Shown one piece after another: positions 34,054-42,460 of a DNA stretch of 64,000 nt (position 1 is its first letter; each line of letters starts with the position of its first letter). The position numbers were made by a program, and so were the translations under genes. The notes beneath the pieces are model-generated. The model did not search any database. It was given only the letters and a program-made list of their open reading frames with translations, and was not told the origin of the DNA. Source of the stretch: CALCKU01 sp964654665 (GTDB taxonomy: Bacteria; Pseudomonadota; Alphaproteobacteria; Caulobacterales; Maricaulaceae); NCBI GenBank assembly GCA_964654665.1, contig CAZZKV010000010.1:1-64000 (forward strand), written 5' to 3'.

Positions 34054-34929
34054 ATGGTTAAGGGATCGATAACGGCTTTAGTCACCCCGTTTAAGGATGG
34101 CGGCATTGATGAAACCGCCTTTCAGGATTTCATCGAATGGCAAATAGCCTCAGGCATACATGGTTTGGTACCGTGCGGGACAACAGGGGAAACAGCCACC
34201 CTGACCGATACAGAACATCGGCGCGTGATTGCGCTTTGTGTTGAAGCCGCGGCAGGGCGTGTTCCGGTTATTGCCGGTGCGGGCTCAAATGAAACCCGTG
34301 TGTCGATTACATATGCTCAAAAAGCGAAAGATGTCGGAGCAGATGCCGCTTTGGTTGTGACGCCTTATTATAATAAGCCCAGCCAAGAAGGCATATACCA
34401 GCATTTCAAAGCTATTTCAGAGGCCGTCGATATTCCTATTTTCGTTTATAATATTCCGGGCCGCAGCGTTGTTGATATTACGAATGACACAATGGGACGT
34501 TTATCCAAGCTTGATACGGTTATTGGCTGTAAGGATGCCACAGGGGATTTAACCCGTGTAGCCGGTTTGATAGAACGCTGCGGCGAAGACTTTATACAGC
34601 TTTCGGGTGATGATCCGTCATCATTGGGGCATAGTGCACATGGGGGCTCTGGCTGTATTTCTGTGGGGTCCAATGTTGCACCCGCGCTTTATGCCGAGTT
34701 CCATAACTGCATGATAAATAAAGACTTTATGGCAGCTTTGAGTATTAATCAGAAACTTCATCGTCTTCATCAGGATTTATTTCTGGACCCTAGTCCGGCA
34801 CCTGCAAAATATGCTTTATCACTTTTGGGACGTATGGGAGCGGATGTGCGTTTACCGATTACTCCATGCCGTGATGTGACGAAAACAGCCGTTCAGAGCG
34901 CTATGCGCCGCGCCGGTGTTGACGTTTAG
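34054..34929 (+). CDS. dapA: 4-hydroxy-tetrahydrodipicolinate synthase
   Basis: DapA condenses pyruvate with aspartate semialdehyde, the first committed step of lysine and diaminopimelate synthesis. Seen: PCGTTGETATL (phosphate/pyruvate loop), VVTPYYNKPSQEG with the catalytic tyrosine region, YNIPGRSVVDI, and the Schiff-base lysine in VIGCKDATGDL. ATG 34054 was chosen since GAAAGGG lies just upstream and gives the usual 291 residues; ORF extension to 33982 is unlikely. smpB starts two bases after the stop. Confidence 0.96.
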   Translation: MVKGSITALVTPFKDGGIDETAFQDFIEWQIASGIHGLVPCGTTGETATLTDTEHRRVIALCVEAAAGRVPVIAGAGSNETRVSITYAQKAKDVGADAALVVTPYYNKPSQEGIYQHFKAISEAVDIPIFVYNIPGRSVVDITNDTMGRLSKLDTVIGCKDATGDLTRVAGLIERCGEDFIQLSGDDPSSLGHSAHGGSGCISVGSNVAPALYAEFHNCMINKDFMAALSINQKLHRLHQDLFLDPSPAPAKYALSLLGRMGADVRLPITPCRDVTKTAVQSAMRRAGVDV

Positions 34930-34931
34930 TT

Positions 34932-35408
34932 ATGGCTGCCAAAAAGGCAGACCCGAATAATAAAACGATCGCTGAAAACCGGCGGGCGCGATTTGACTAT
35001 ATTATAGAAGACACGTTTGAAGCGGGTATTATGCTGGTGGGTACTGAAGTTAAAGCCCTGCGCGAGGGACGCGCCAATATAGCGGAAAGCTATGCCTCAG
35101 TTGAGGGGAGTGAGGTTTTTCTTATTAATGCTAATATTCCCATTTATGCCCCGGCGAGCCAGTTTAACCATATGCCGACGCGACCCCGGAAATTACTGAT
35201 GAAACGGCGCGAAATTAACAAACTCATTGGCGAAACACAGCGAAAGGGCCGTACAATTGTACCTTTGAAGATGTATTTTAATGATAAAGGGCGGGCCAAA
35301 TTGTTAATCGGTCTGGCAACCGGTAAAGATGCGCGCGATAAACGCGAAACCCAGAAAAAACGGGATTGGCAACGCGATAAGTCAAGAATCATGCGCGAGC
35401 GCGGCTAG
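34932..35408 (+). CDS. smpB: SsrA-binding protein SmpB
   Basis: SmpB binds tmRNA and brings it to stalled ribosomes for trans-translation. The 158-residue protein opens with AENRRARFDYIIEDTFEAGI and has GTEVKALREGRANIAESYA, RKLLMKRREI, and the basic C-terminal tail DKRETQKKRDWQRDKSRIM, all diagnostic. It is coupled to dapA. Its last codons and stop are inside the stem-loop at 35394-35417. The ssrA RNA gene was not recognised in the window. Confidence 0.96.
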   Translation: MAAKKADPNNKTIAENRRARFDYIIEDTFEAGIMLVGTEVKALREGRANIAESYASVEGSEVFLINANIPIYAPASQFNHMPTRPRKLLMKRREINKLIGETQRKGRTIVPLKMYFNDKGRAKLLIGLATGKDARDKRETQKKRDWQRDKSRIMRERG

Positions 35409-35420
35409 GCGCTCGCGTTA
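35394..35420. terminator. Stem-loop terminator overlapping the smpB stop
   Basis: CGCGAGCGC (35394-35402) and GCGCTCGCG (35409-35417) form a perfect 9-bp GC-rich stem with a 6-base loop GGCTAG; the TAG stop of smpB is in the loop. TTAATTATT follows, only partly a T tract. It lies between convergent smpB and the outer-membrane barrel gene, so it may serve both strands. Confidence 0.6.
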
Positions 35421-35424
35421 ATTA

Positions 35425-36069
35425 TTAGCGAAAATTCCAACGATAACCGACAGATACGGTAAAGTTATCATATTCAGAGTCGAGCGCTACGCCATTATCT
35501 GCGGGGGATGTCCGGGTAAATTCGGGCGAACTGGCGGAAAAATATTTCACATCAACAAAGCCATCGATTTTCTCTGTAATTGGCAGACTGCCCCCGACAG
35601 AGGCTTGCCATGCAAAAACCGTATCACGGTCTTCAAAATTAACAGCGCCATATAAAAATTCATTATCAATCCGGCTCAGGCCAACGCCTCCGCCGATATA
35701 GGGCGTGAAGGATGAGCCTGTATTAAAATCATAATAACCGCTCAATAAAACGCTATAAGATTCGGCCCCTTTCGCTGTGAACGCCCGCTCGACGCCATTG
35801 AAGGCAAGGCTTTCGCCATCATTTCTGCGGAAATCCAGAGTAGCTTCAGCTCTGAAATTATTGCCAAAATTATATCCGGCAATAGACGATGTTGCGATGC
35901 CTGCGCTAAATTCTGTTTCAACAAGACGACCATCACCTTCACTGGTTTGATCGCTTGTTTGGTTATAGCCAATAGACCCACCCAAATACCAATTTTGGGC
36001 TTGTGCCGTTAACGGCATCATGACGCTGGCTGCTGCTGCTAAAGCAGTTGTATAAATGACTCTCTTCAT
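35425..36069 (-). CDS. Outer-membrane beta-barrel protein
   Basis: From ATG 36069 (RBS GAGG five bases upstream) the product is 214 residues: signal peptide MKRVIYTTALAAAASVMMPL then TAQAQ, then an eight-stranded barrel pattern (alternating aromatic/hydrophobic and polar residues: WYLGGSIGYN, YSVLLSGYYDF, FTPYIGGGVGLS, ending FTVSVGYRWNF-R). The penultimate aromatic ending fits outer-membrane assembly signals. OmpA-like or OmpW-like small porin family; precise type unknown. A likely promoter lies upstream. Confidence 0.82.
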   Translation of the reverse strand: MKRVIYTTALAAAASVMMPLTAQAQNWYLGGSIGYNQTSDQTSEGDGRLVETEFSAGIATSSIAGYNFGNNFRAEATLDFRRNDGESLAFNGVERAFTAKGAESYSVLLSGYYDFNTGSSFTPYIGGGVGLSRIDNEFLYGAVNFEDRDTVFAWQASVGGSLPITEKIDGFVDVKYFSASSPEFTRTSPADNGVALDSEYDNFTVSVGYRWNFR

Positions 36070-36098
36070 AAGGACCTCGCTTAAAATATGTATGGCTG

Positions 36099-36126
36099 CG
36101 TCTACCCGATTAAAATTACACGTCAA
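36099..36126 (-). promoter_or_regulatory. Candidate promoter of the outer-membrane barrel gene
   Basis: On the minus strand, TTGACG (36121-36126) is a near-consensus -35 hexamer preceded by C (CTTGAC, a form common in alphaproteobacteria), 16 bases upstream of TAGACG (36099-36104) as a weak -10. Transcription would start around 36092, about 23 bases before the ATG at 36069. Strength of the call rests mainly on the -35 box. Confidence 0.4.
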
Positions 36127-36188
36127 GACAGGTTCCAAAACTGTGATTAAGCTCAAGAAAGATGTGAACGGGCGTGATAGTTTCGTGA

Positions 36189-36848
36189 TTAGTCTGTATT
36201 GCAGAGTTGTCTGGCAGCCAAAAATACATCGAAAAACATCGTTTCGGTTAAGCGTTTTGTATTCGTGTTATACCGAGAGCAATGATAACTTGAAACTATA
36301 TGTCTACCATCTTGTAATTTATATATTTTTTTATGCCCGAATGGGTAATCTTTTAATTTCAACCCAAGCGCACGCACAGTGTTATCATGACTGATTTTCC
36401 CTAAAGTCAACATTACCTTGAGGGTGGTCAATGTCGCGATTTGTTGAGTCAAAAAAGGACGGCAATTATTACATTCTGCCCCGACGGGTTTGTTTTGGGG
36501 AGGCAAACACCGAACCGCATTGGTAATCATGGCTCCCTTAAGGGTAAGTCCATCATCGGCGCGGGCCGCATAGTGTCCTTCAGAAAATCCATATTTTTCA
36601 AGCGCTGCATAAAGCAAATCCCCGGCCCAGTCGCCTGTAAAGGGTCGCCCTGTCGCATTGGCGCCATGCATGCCGGGGGCAAGACCAATAATCAGCAATT
36701 TTGGTGCTGGGTCGCCAAAACTGGGGACAGGGGCATTATAATAATCAGGATAGGTTTTTCTTAAATCCAGTAAAAACCCCCTTAAACGCGGGCACAATTC
36801 GCAGTCTTTCGGGGGTTCATAGGCGGCTCTGGTTTCAGCTATAGACAT
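36189..36848 (-). CDS. Uracil-DNA glycosylase, family 5 (UdgB)
   Basis: A 219-residue UDG-superfamily protein. Motif 1 is GLAPGMHGANATGRPFTGD (residues 55-73), the family-5 form, with an Ala where the catalytic Asp/Asn of other families sits; the C-terminal motif is SSYHCSRYNTNTKRLT (usual YHPS has Cys for Pro here). Four cysteines fit a 4Fe-4S cluster: C16 and C19 (CELC), and C-x16-C-ish in RCLPPQNKPVGAECNNC. It removes uracil and other deaminated bases from DNA. Its ATG shares one base with the NYN gene stop (TAATG), so they are co-translated. Confidence 0.88.
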   Translation of the reverse strand: MSIAETRAAYEPPKDCELCPRLRGFLLDLRKTYPDYYNAPVPSFGDPAPKLLIIGLAPGMHGANATGRPFTGDWAGDLLYAALEKYGFSEGHYAARADDGLTLKGAMITNAVRCLPPQNKPVGAECNNCRPFLTQQIATLTTLKVMLTLGKISHDNTVRALGLKLKDYPFGHKKIYKLQDGRHIVSSYHCSRYNTNTKRLTETMFFDVFLAARQLCNTD

Positions 36849-37375
36849 TATTCGCGTCCAATCATGGGTTCAAGATCATCCAGATCAATGATCGCATCGG
36901 CCTGTCTGCGCAATTCATCGGATAACATGGGTGGATTGGATTGACGGGTCGATACAACCGTCACCCTTACACCTTTTTTCTGTACAGCCGCTATAGCGGC
37001 GCGAAAATCGCCATCGCCCGAAAATAAAACCATGTGGTCAATATAGGCTGCCGCTTCGACCATATCGATAGCCATCTCGATATCCATATTGCCTTTTACG
37101 CGTCGCCGTCCATCACGGTCAGTAAGGTCTTTGGCTGGTTTTGTGATTAGGTGATAGCCATTATAATCCAACCAATCGGTGAGGGGGCGAATGGCTGCGT
37201 AATCGTCTTTTTCGTAAATAGCCGTATAATAAGCGGCCCGTATGAGCCGCCCTTTATTTTTAAATAAATCCAGCATTCGGCCATAATCTATATCATAATC
37301 CATTATTTTTACGGTGGCATAAAGATTGGCGCCGTCTATAAATAAGGCAATCCGCTCATTAGGATAAAAGGTCAT
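36848..37375 (-). CDS. NYN-domain (LabA/DUF88) protein
   Basis: A 175-residue protein of the PIN-like NYN superfamily, with ALFIDGANLYATVKI (first acidic cluster, residues 10-24), KGNMDIEMAIDMVEAA, and VLFSGDGDFRAAIAAVQKKG; the Asp residues in FIDGAN, D-I-E-M-A-I-D and SGDGDF form the usual metal-binding acidic set. NYN proteins are RNases or nucleic-acid processing factors; alphaproteobacterial members of this type are widespread and uncharacterised. It precedes the UDG gene, sharing a base with it. Only 28 bases separate its start from the divergent folK start. Confidence 0.88.
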   Translation of the reverse strand: MTFYPNERIALFIDGANLYATVKIMDYDIDYGRMLDLFKNKGRLIRAAYYTAIYEKDDYAAIRPLTDWLDYNGYHLITKPAKDLTDRDGRRRVKGNMDIEMAIDMVEAAAYIDHMVLFSGDGDFRAAIAAVQKKGVRVTVVSTRQSNPPMLSDELRRQADAIIDLDDLEPMIGRE

Positions 37376-37403
37376 ATTAACTCATGCTAAAAAAATATAA
37401 AAA

Positions 37404-37907
37404 ATGAGCGGCATCTATATCGCTTTTGGCGCCAATTTGTCTAATCCCAAGTCTAATTTCTTAAGGGCGATTGATTCGTTGCTTAGCTATAATGTCTCGG
37501 TGTTAAAAATTTCTGGCTTATGGCAAAGTCCAGCATGGCCACCGGGCAGCAATCAGCCGGATTATATCAATGCCTGCGCCCAAGTTTGCTATTCGGCTAC
37601 AGCCCAAGAGTTATTGCAAATTTTACATGCTGTTGAAGCCCAATTTGGGCGGGTGCGCGGTGTTAAAAATGCCGCCCGGACACTGGATTTAGATTTGCTG
37701 GACTTTAAGGGCGAAATCATAAAGCAAAATGATATTACTGTCCCGCACCCGCGGCTATATAATCGCAGTTTTGTTTTGTTACCTCTATCTGAAATAGCCC
37801 CAGACTGGACCGACCCGCATCAAGGATTAACAGTTTGGGATTGGATAAAACGACTGCCTTTGCAAGATACTGTCGATTTACAGCGTATTAGCGGCTTGCT
37901 CTTATAG
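37404..37907 (+). CDS. folK: 6-hydroxymethyl-7,8-dihydropterin pyrophosphokinase
   Basis: FolK transfers pyrophosphate from ATP to hydroxymethyldihydropterin, before dihydropteroate synthase in folate synthesis. Evidence: IYIAFGANLSNPKSN at the N-terminus, the pterin/ATP motif RTLDLDLLDF (residues around 92-101) and VPHPRLYNRSFVLLPLSEI. Length 167 is typical. The ATG lies 28 bases from the divergent NYN start, so its promoter must reach into or across that gene. folP and folB are not in the window. Confidence 0.95.
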   Translation: MSGIYIAFGANLSNPKSNFLRAIDSLLSYNVSVLKISGLWQSPAWPPGSNQPDYINACAQVCYSATAQELLQILHAVEAQFGRVRGVKNAARTLDLDLLDFKGEIIKQNDITVPHPRLYNRSFVLLPLSEIAPDWTDPHQGLTVWDWIKRLPLQDTVDLQRISGLLL

Positions 37908-37935
37908 GCGGTTTTGATTATAGAGCCTACAAATC

Positions 37936-37955
37936 AGGCGGTTTAACCGCCTTTT
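37936..37955 (+). terminator. Short hairpin between folK and rpoZ
   Basis: AGGCGG (37936-37941), five-base loop TTTAA, CCGCCT (37946-37951), then TTTT. A 6-bp GC-rich stem with four T residues could stop transcription after folK, or act in the 39-nt space before rpoZ. The T tract is short, so efficiency is uncertain. The rpoZ ribosome-binding site AGGAG follows 10 bases later. Confidence 0.5.
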
Positions 37956-37974
37956 GCTGTTTTAGGAGTGCATA

Positions 37975-38346
37975 ATGGCCCGCGTTACTGTTGAAGATTG
38001 CGTAGAAAAAATTCCAAACCGCTTTGATCTTGTTTTGTTGGCGGCTCATCGCTCGCGCAATATTTCTGCTGGCGCGGCTCTGACGATTGACCGGGATAAC
38101 GATAAAACGCCTGTTGTATCCCTACGCGAATTAGCCGAAGAAACCTTAGATTTAACGGATTTGCGCGAAAGCCTTGTTGTCGGATTGCAGCGTGTGATCA
38201 TGGATGATGATATGCCGGATGAAGAGGAACAGGCCCCATTACTGGCCCTCGAACATGGAGAGGCCAAGCCTACGGAAATGTCTGAGGCCGATCTGATGAG
38301 GGCGCTGCAAAGCGATCGGGATAATGGACCTGATAACCGGTTTTAG
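37975..38346 (+). CDS. rpoZ: RNA polymerase omega subunit
   Basis: Omega helps assemble beta' into RNA polymerase and is part of one ppGpp site in E. coli. The first 60 residues are typical: MARVTVEDCVEKIPNRFDLV, then LAAHRSRNISAGA (helix 2-3) and VVSLRELAEETLDL. The C-terminal tail (residues 75-123) is acidic and variable as in other alphaproteobacteria. AGGAG lies 8-12 bases upstream. Adjacent rsh makes the omega/ppGpp pair neighbours, as in many alphaproteobacteria. Confidence 0.95.
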   Translation: MARVTVEDCVEKIPNRFDLVLLAAHRSRNISAGAALTIDRDNDKTPVVSLRELAEETLDLTDLRESLVVGLQRVIMDDDMPDEEEQAPLLALEHGEAKPTEMSEADLMRALQSDRDNGPDNRF

Positions 38347-38363
38347 GCACAACCCTAATCAAG

Positions 38364-38388
38364 AGCCGGGGCTTGCTCCGGTTTTTTT
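38364..38388 (+). terminator. Rho-independent terminator after rpoZ
   Basis: CCGGGG (38366-38371) pairs with CTCCGG (38376-38381; one G-T pair) around a four-base loop CTTG, and is followed directly by TTTTTTT (38382-38388). Strong hairpin plus a 7-T tract, 18 bases past the rpoZ stop. It separates rpoZ from rsh, which therefore needs its own promoter in the short gap or read-through. Confidence 0.85.
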
Positions 38389-38446
38389 ATGTCTGATTAG
38401 CAAAGCCGTGATTGCGGCATAGCGCTAAGCAGCCTATATCAAAGGC

Positions 38447-40684
38447 GTGAATAAACCTGCGAACATTAAACCGGTTGCTCCGAAATTTTTGCGCCAATTT
38501 GAATTGGTGGAAAGGGTGCGAGCCTATGACCCTTCCGCTGATGAGGCTTTGCTCAACAAGGCCTATGTATATTCCATAAAGGCCCATGGCGATCAAAAAC
38601 GCTATTCGGGCGACCCTTATTATGCCCATCCGATAGAAGTAGCCGGAATTTTAGCTTCCCTTCATATGGATGTGGCTAGCATATGCACAGCCCTGCTTCA
38701 TGACGTATTAGAGGATACGGACACAAGTTTTGAAGATTTAACACAGATGTTTGGTGATGAAATAGCCGGACTGGTTAAAGGTGTTACAAAATTAGGACAG
38801 CTTGAATTATCGATACCGGGCGCATCACGCGAGCGGGCTCAAGCTGAAAATTTTCAAAAATTTGTTTTAGCCATGAGTAAAGACGTGCGGGTTCTTTTGG
38901 TAAAAATGTGTGACCGGCTCCATAATATGCGTACATTAGAGCATCACCCCAAAGAAGAATCACGGTTGCGAATCGCGCGCGAAACATTGGAAATTTATGC
39001 GCCGCTTGCGCGCCGTGTTGGTGTTGATAAAATTTGCTCGGAACTAGAAGATTTATCTTTTAAACACCTTAACGCTGCAGCCTATGAAAGTATTACAAAG
39101 CGCCTGACAACATGGCGTGAATCGCGCGATTTAGCCATTTCCCAAATGTCGGTTGCCTTGCGTGACCTGATGGATCAATCGGGTATAGAGTGCCGTATTT
39201 ATGGCCGTGAAAAACGGGCCTATGCAATTTGGCGAAAACTGGAACGCCAAGGTATTTCCTTTGAGGATGTTGCCGATATCTATGCTTTTCGGATTCTGGT
39301 GGCAGATAAGGCGCAGTGTTATGAAGTATTAGGTCTTTTGCACAATGCCTTTCGTTGCGTTCCGGCCCGTTTTCGGGACTTTATTTCAGTGCCTAAGCCC
39401 AATGGATATCAATCATTGCATACAACAATACTGAGCCCTGAAAACCAACGGATTGAATTGCAAATCCGAACAGAACGTATGGAAGATGTGGCCGAGCGCG
39501 GCGTAGCGGCGCATTGGGCCTATAAAAACGAATCCTATGCCTATGATCCCGAAATGGCGAAATTGTCTGGCGGTGATCCGTTACAACGGATCCGTCCGTT
39601 GGTTGAAATGATGGAACATTCCGGTGATGCGGATGAATTTTTGGAACATGCTAAATTAGAGATGTTCTCCGATCAGGTTTTTACCTTCACACCCAAAGGT
39701 ACATTGATACCCTTGCCACGCGGGGCGACATCGATAGATTTTGCTTATGCTGTTCATACTAAAATAGGCGATACTTGTATTGGGGCGCTTATTAACGGGC
39801 GTGAACGGCCCTTGCGAACGCAATTGCAAAATGGGGATGTTGTTAAAATCATTCGCGGCGGCGTACCGGAACCCCAACCCGGATGGGAAAACATGGTAAT
39901 TACGGGTAAAGCGCGCTCAGCCCTTCGCCGGCTCACGCGTACGGGTGAGGCCTCAGAATTTCGCCGGATTGGCGCTATGTTGGCCGATCACGCCTTTGCC
40001 CGCGAAGGGAAAGACTTTAGCGAATCCGCATTGGAAGATGGACTGAAACGGCTGGCCCTTAAGACACCTGATGATTTATATGAAATATTGGGGCGAGGTA
40101 ATCTTTCAATATCTGAATTTTTGACAGCTATGTTTCCTGGGCGCGCATCCGGCGAAACGGTCGAGAATTATATAAACCGGGATATTATTAACGACCAGAC
40201 CGTTAAGCTTTATGTCAAAGGGGATGGTCTTCGCGCCGGTGTATCCATGCATTTGGCTGATTGTTGTAGCCCTATCCCGCCGGACCGGATTATTGGGTAT
40301 CCTGTGCCGAGCCAAGGAGTTGTTATCCATAAAATAGACTGTGATATTCTCGAAAATCTCGAAGATGAACAGGCGCAATGGCTGGATTTAGGATGGCGGC
40401 GCGCTGTGGCACAGGCAGCCTCAACGGCCCGTATTACGGCAACAGTTGAACATGTTCCGGGGGCCTTAGCTGATGTGACGAAAATCATCGGCGAGACGAA
40501 TGGTAATTTAACCAATATTAAAACCCTCAAACGTAGTCCAAGCTTTTTCGATATGGTGTTTGATATTGAAGTGCGCGATGCGCGGCATCTATCACAAATT
40601 ATTGCGGCATTGCGGACAAGCATCTATGTGGTGGCGGCGCGGCGCGCGCAAATTGCTGTCGATGGCAGCCATATTAAGGCATAA
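38447..40684 (+). CDS. rsh: Bifunctional (p)ppGpp synthetase/hydrolase (Rsh/SpoT)
   Basis: A 745-residue RelA/SpoT homologue. N-terminal HD hydrolase: H61, HDVLED (85-90) and CDRLHNMRTLEHHP. Synthetase: YAFRILV, then RFRDFISVPKPNGYQSLHT (R308-F-R-D311, the SpoT/Rel-like R-x-(K/R)-D form rather than E-x-D-D, indicating Mn/Mg dual activity). TGS (FTPKGTLIPLPRGATSIDFA, LQNGD) and a C-terminal ACT domain (HVPGALADVTKIIGETNGN) follow. Both sites look complete. GTG start with a weak AAAGG upstream. First of the rsh-pyrE-pdxJ-acpS-lepB-rnc-era block. Confidence 0.96.
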   Translation: MNKPANIKPVAPKFLRQFELVERVRAYDPSADEALLNKAYVYSIKAHGDQKRYSGDPYYAHPIEVAGILASLHMDVASICTALLHDVLEDTDTSFEDLTQMFGDEIAGLVKGVTKLGQLELSIPGASRERAQAENFQKFVLAMSKDVRVLLVKMCDRLHNMRTLEHHPKEESRLRIARETLEIYAPLARRVGVDKICSELEDLSFKHLNAAAYESITKRLTTWRESRDLAISQMSVALRDLMDQSGIECRIYGREKRAYAIWRKLERQGISFEDVADIYAFRILVADKAQCYEVLGLLHNAFRCVPARFRDFISVPKPNGYQSLHTTILSPENQRIELQIRTERMEDVAERGVAAHWAYKNESYAYDPEMAKLSGGDPLQRIRPLVEMMEHSGDADEFLEHAKLEMFSDQVFTFTPKGTLIPLPRGATSIDFAYAVHTKIGDTCIGALINGRERPLRTQLQNGDVVKIIRGGVPEPQPGWENMVITGKARSALRRLTRTGEASEFRRIGAMLADHAFAREGKDFSESALEDGLKRLALKTPDDLYEILGRGNLSISEFLTAMFPGRASGETVENYINRDIINDQTVKLYVKGDGLRAGVSMHLADCCSPIPPDRIIGYPVPSQGVVIHKIDCDILENLEDEQAQWLDLGWRRAVAQAASTARITATVEHVPGALADVTKIIGETNGNLTNIKTLKRSPSFFDMVFDIEVRDARHLSQIIAALRTSIYVVAARRAQIAVDGSHIKA

Positions 40685-40695
40685 AGGCAAAGACT

Positions 40696-41283
40696 ATGAA
40701 TACTGATCAGGTTTTATCCGTTTTTCGAGAGGCCGGTGCATTGCTCGAAGGGCATTTTATCCTGTCTTCCGGCCTGCGAAGCCCGGTGTTTTTACAAAAA
40801 GCCTTTATTTTCAAAAACCCGAAAGTCACCGAAACATTATGCAAAGCTTTGGCGCAAAAAATAAAGGCTGAACTTGATAGTGTACCGGATATTATTGTGG
40901 CTCCGGCTATGGGCGGGATTATTCCGGGTTATGAAACAGCTCGGCATTTAGGCCTTGAGTCGATTTTTACGGAGCGAGAAAACGGTAAATTCGTTCTTCG
41001 CCGCGGGTTTTCATTAGAGGCAGGTCAAACAGTGCTTATGGTCGAGGATATTGTAACAACGGGGTTATCATCGCGCGAATGTATTGGCAGTATTGAAGGG
41101 GCGACAGGTGCGCGGGTTGTTGCGGGGGCTTGTATTTTTGATCGATCTGGCGGGACAGCGGATATTGGCGTGCCGCTTATCTCTCTTGCGGCGAAAAAAT
41201 TCCCGACTTATGCGGTTGATGCCCTGCCGGATAATTTAAAGGCTTTGCCAGCAATCAAACCGGGCAGCCGAGGTTTGGCTTAG
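40696..41283 (+). CDS. pyrE: Orotate phosphoribosyltransferase
   Basis: PyrE makes OMP from orotate and PRPP in pyrimidine synthesis. The 195-residue length and GALLEGHFILSSGLRS start, VAPAMGGIIPGYETA and the PRPP loop VEDIVTTGLSSREC fit the alphaproteobacterial form. It begins 12 bases after the rsh stop and ends two bases before the TTG of pdxJ. The link of nucleotide synthesis to Rsh is a common alphaproteobacterial arrangement. Confidence 0.95.
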   Translation: MNTDQVLSVFREAGALLEGHFILSSGLRSPVFLQKAFIFKNPKVTETLCKALAQKIKAELDSVPDIIVAPAMGGIIPGYETARHLGLESIFTERENGKFVLRRGFSLEAGQTVLMVEDIVTTGLSSRECIGSIEGATGARVVAGACIFDRSGGTADIGVPLISLAAKKFPTYAVDALPDNLKALPAIKPGSRGLA

Positions 41284-41285
41284 TT

Positions 41286-42044
41286 TTGAACCGCTCTAGG
41301 AAACTGCGCTTGGGCGTTAATATCGACCATATTGCGACCTTGCGTAATGCGCGCGGAGGCCTGCACCCTGACCCTGTGGCCGGAGCATGGGAAGCAATTA
41401 AAGCCGGTGCCGATGGTATAACAGCCCATCTGCGTGAAGATCGCCGCCATATCAATGATGATGATATGATCCGGCTACAAAAACTCTGCGAGAGCGAAAA
41501 TATTCCGCTTAACATGGAAATGGCGGCGACAGACGAAATGTTGACTATCGCCTTGGATATTAAACCACACGCAGTTTGCATTGTCCCTGAGCGCCGCGAA
41601 GAACGTACAACAGAAGGCGGGCTTGATGTGGCCGGGCAGCATAACCGTATTGCCCCAATTGTTCGGGATTTAACGGATAATGGGTCGCGCGTATCCTTAT
41701 TTATCGAAGCCGTGGATTATCAAGTTAGAGCCGCTGCGAAGAGCGGAGCTGCTGTAGTAGAATTTCATACAGGGGCTTATGCACATGCTTTGAATGAGAC
41801 AGGCAATGACAAGGCAGACGAAATTCTGGCCGCTTTGATAGCAGGGGCAAGTCAAGCGGATAACCTTGGTCTTGAGGTCCATTTTGGGCATGGATTGACG
41901 TTCGATAATGTCGGGCCTATAGCCGCGATTCCCGAGGCCCAAGAACTTAATATAGGGCATTTTATTATCGGTGAAGCTGTCTTTATGGGATTAGAACAAG
42001 CTATTACCGAAATGCGCCAGTCTATGGATGATCACCGATCATGA
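41286..42044 (+). CDS. pdxJ: Pyridoxine 5'-phosphate synthase
   Basis: PdxJ condenses aminoacetone phosphate-type intermediate (from PdxA) with deoxyxylulose phosphate to make PNP. Features: LRLGVNIDHIATLRNARGG start, ITAHLREDRRHI, NMEMAATDEM and VEFHTGAYAH, with GLEVHFGHGLTFDNV. The start is TTG at 41286 (two bases after pyrE); no ATG is available nearby. Its TGA overlaps the acpS start as ATGA. 252 residues. Confidence 0.95.
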   Translation: MNRSRKLRLGVNIDHIATLRNARGGLHPDPVAGAWEAIKAGADGITAHLREDRRHINDDDMIRLQKLCESENIPLNMEMAATDEMLTIALDIKPHAVCIVPERREERTTEGGLDVAGQHNRIAPIVRDLTDNGSRVSLFIEAVDYQVRAAAKSGAAVVEFHTGAYAHALNETGNDKADEILAALIAGASQADNLGLEVHFGHGLTFDNVGPIAAIPEAQELNIGHFIIGEAVFMGLEQAITEMRQSMDDHRS

Positions 42045-42457
42045 TCATTGGTATCGGTACAGATATATGCGATATTCGTCGTATTGAAAATTCACTAAAT
42101 AAATTTGGTGATAGGTTTGTACAAAAAATTTTTACAGTAGCAGAACGTGAGTATTGTGAAAGTCGTTCGAATAAGGCTGCCTATTATGCCAAACGCTTTG
42201 CGGCCAAAGAAGCCGTAGCTAAAGCTTTGGCTGGCGAAGCAACAGGGGCGCTGTCTTGGCAGGATGTTGAAATTTACAATCAACCTTCTGGCCGTCCGCG
42301 TATACGGCTTCACGGCGGTGCTATGCAGCGGTTAGAGACATTATTACCTGATGGACATCGCGGCATTCTGCATTTATCGCTTTCCGATGATCCGCCTTAC
42401 GCTATAGCCTTTGTCACAATAGAGGCTATCTCTCTCACGGATGTCAGGTTAAGCTAA
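42041..42457 (+). CDS. acpS: Holo-acyl carrier protein synthase
   Basis: AcpS attaches 4'-phosphopantetheine to ACP, needed for fatty-acid synthesis. The start IIGIGTDICDIRRIE (Mg-binding Asp at residue 8) and RFAAKEAVAKALA (second acidic residue in the K-E pattern) are diagnostic. The 138-residue length is normal. ATGA overlap with pdxJ; lepB follows after three bases. Confidence 0.95.
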   Translation: MIIGIGTDICDIRRIENSLNKFGDRFVQKIFTVAEREYCESRSNKAAYYAKRFAAKEAVAKALAGEATGALSWQDVEIYNQPSGRPRIRLHGGAMQRLETLLPDGHRGILHLSLSDDPPYAIAFVTIEAISLTDVRLS

Positions 42458-42460
42458 ACT

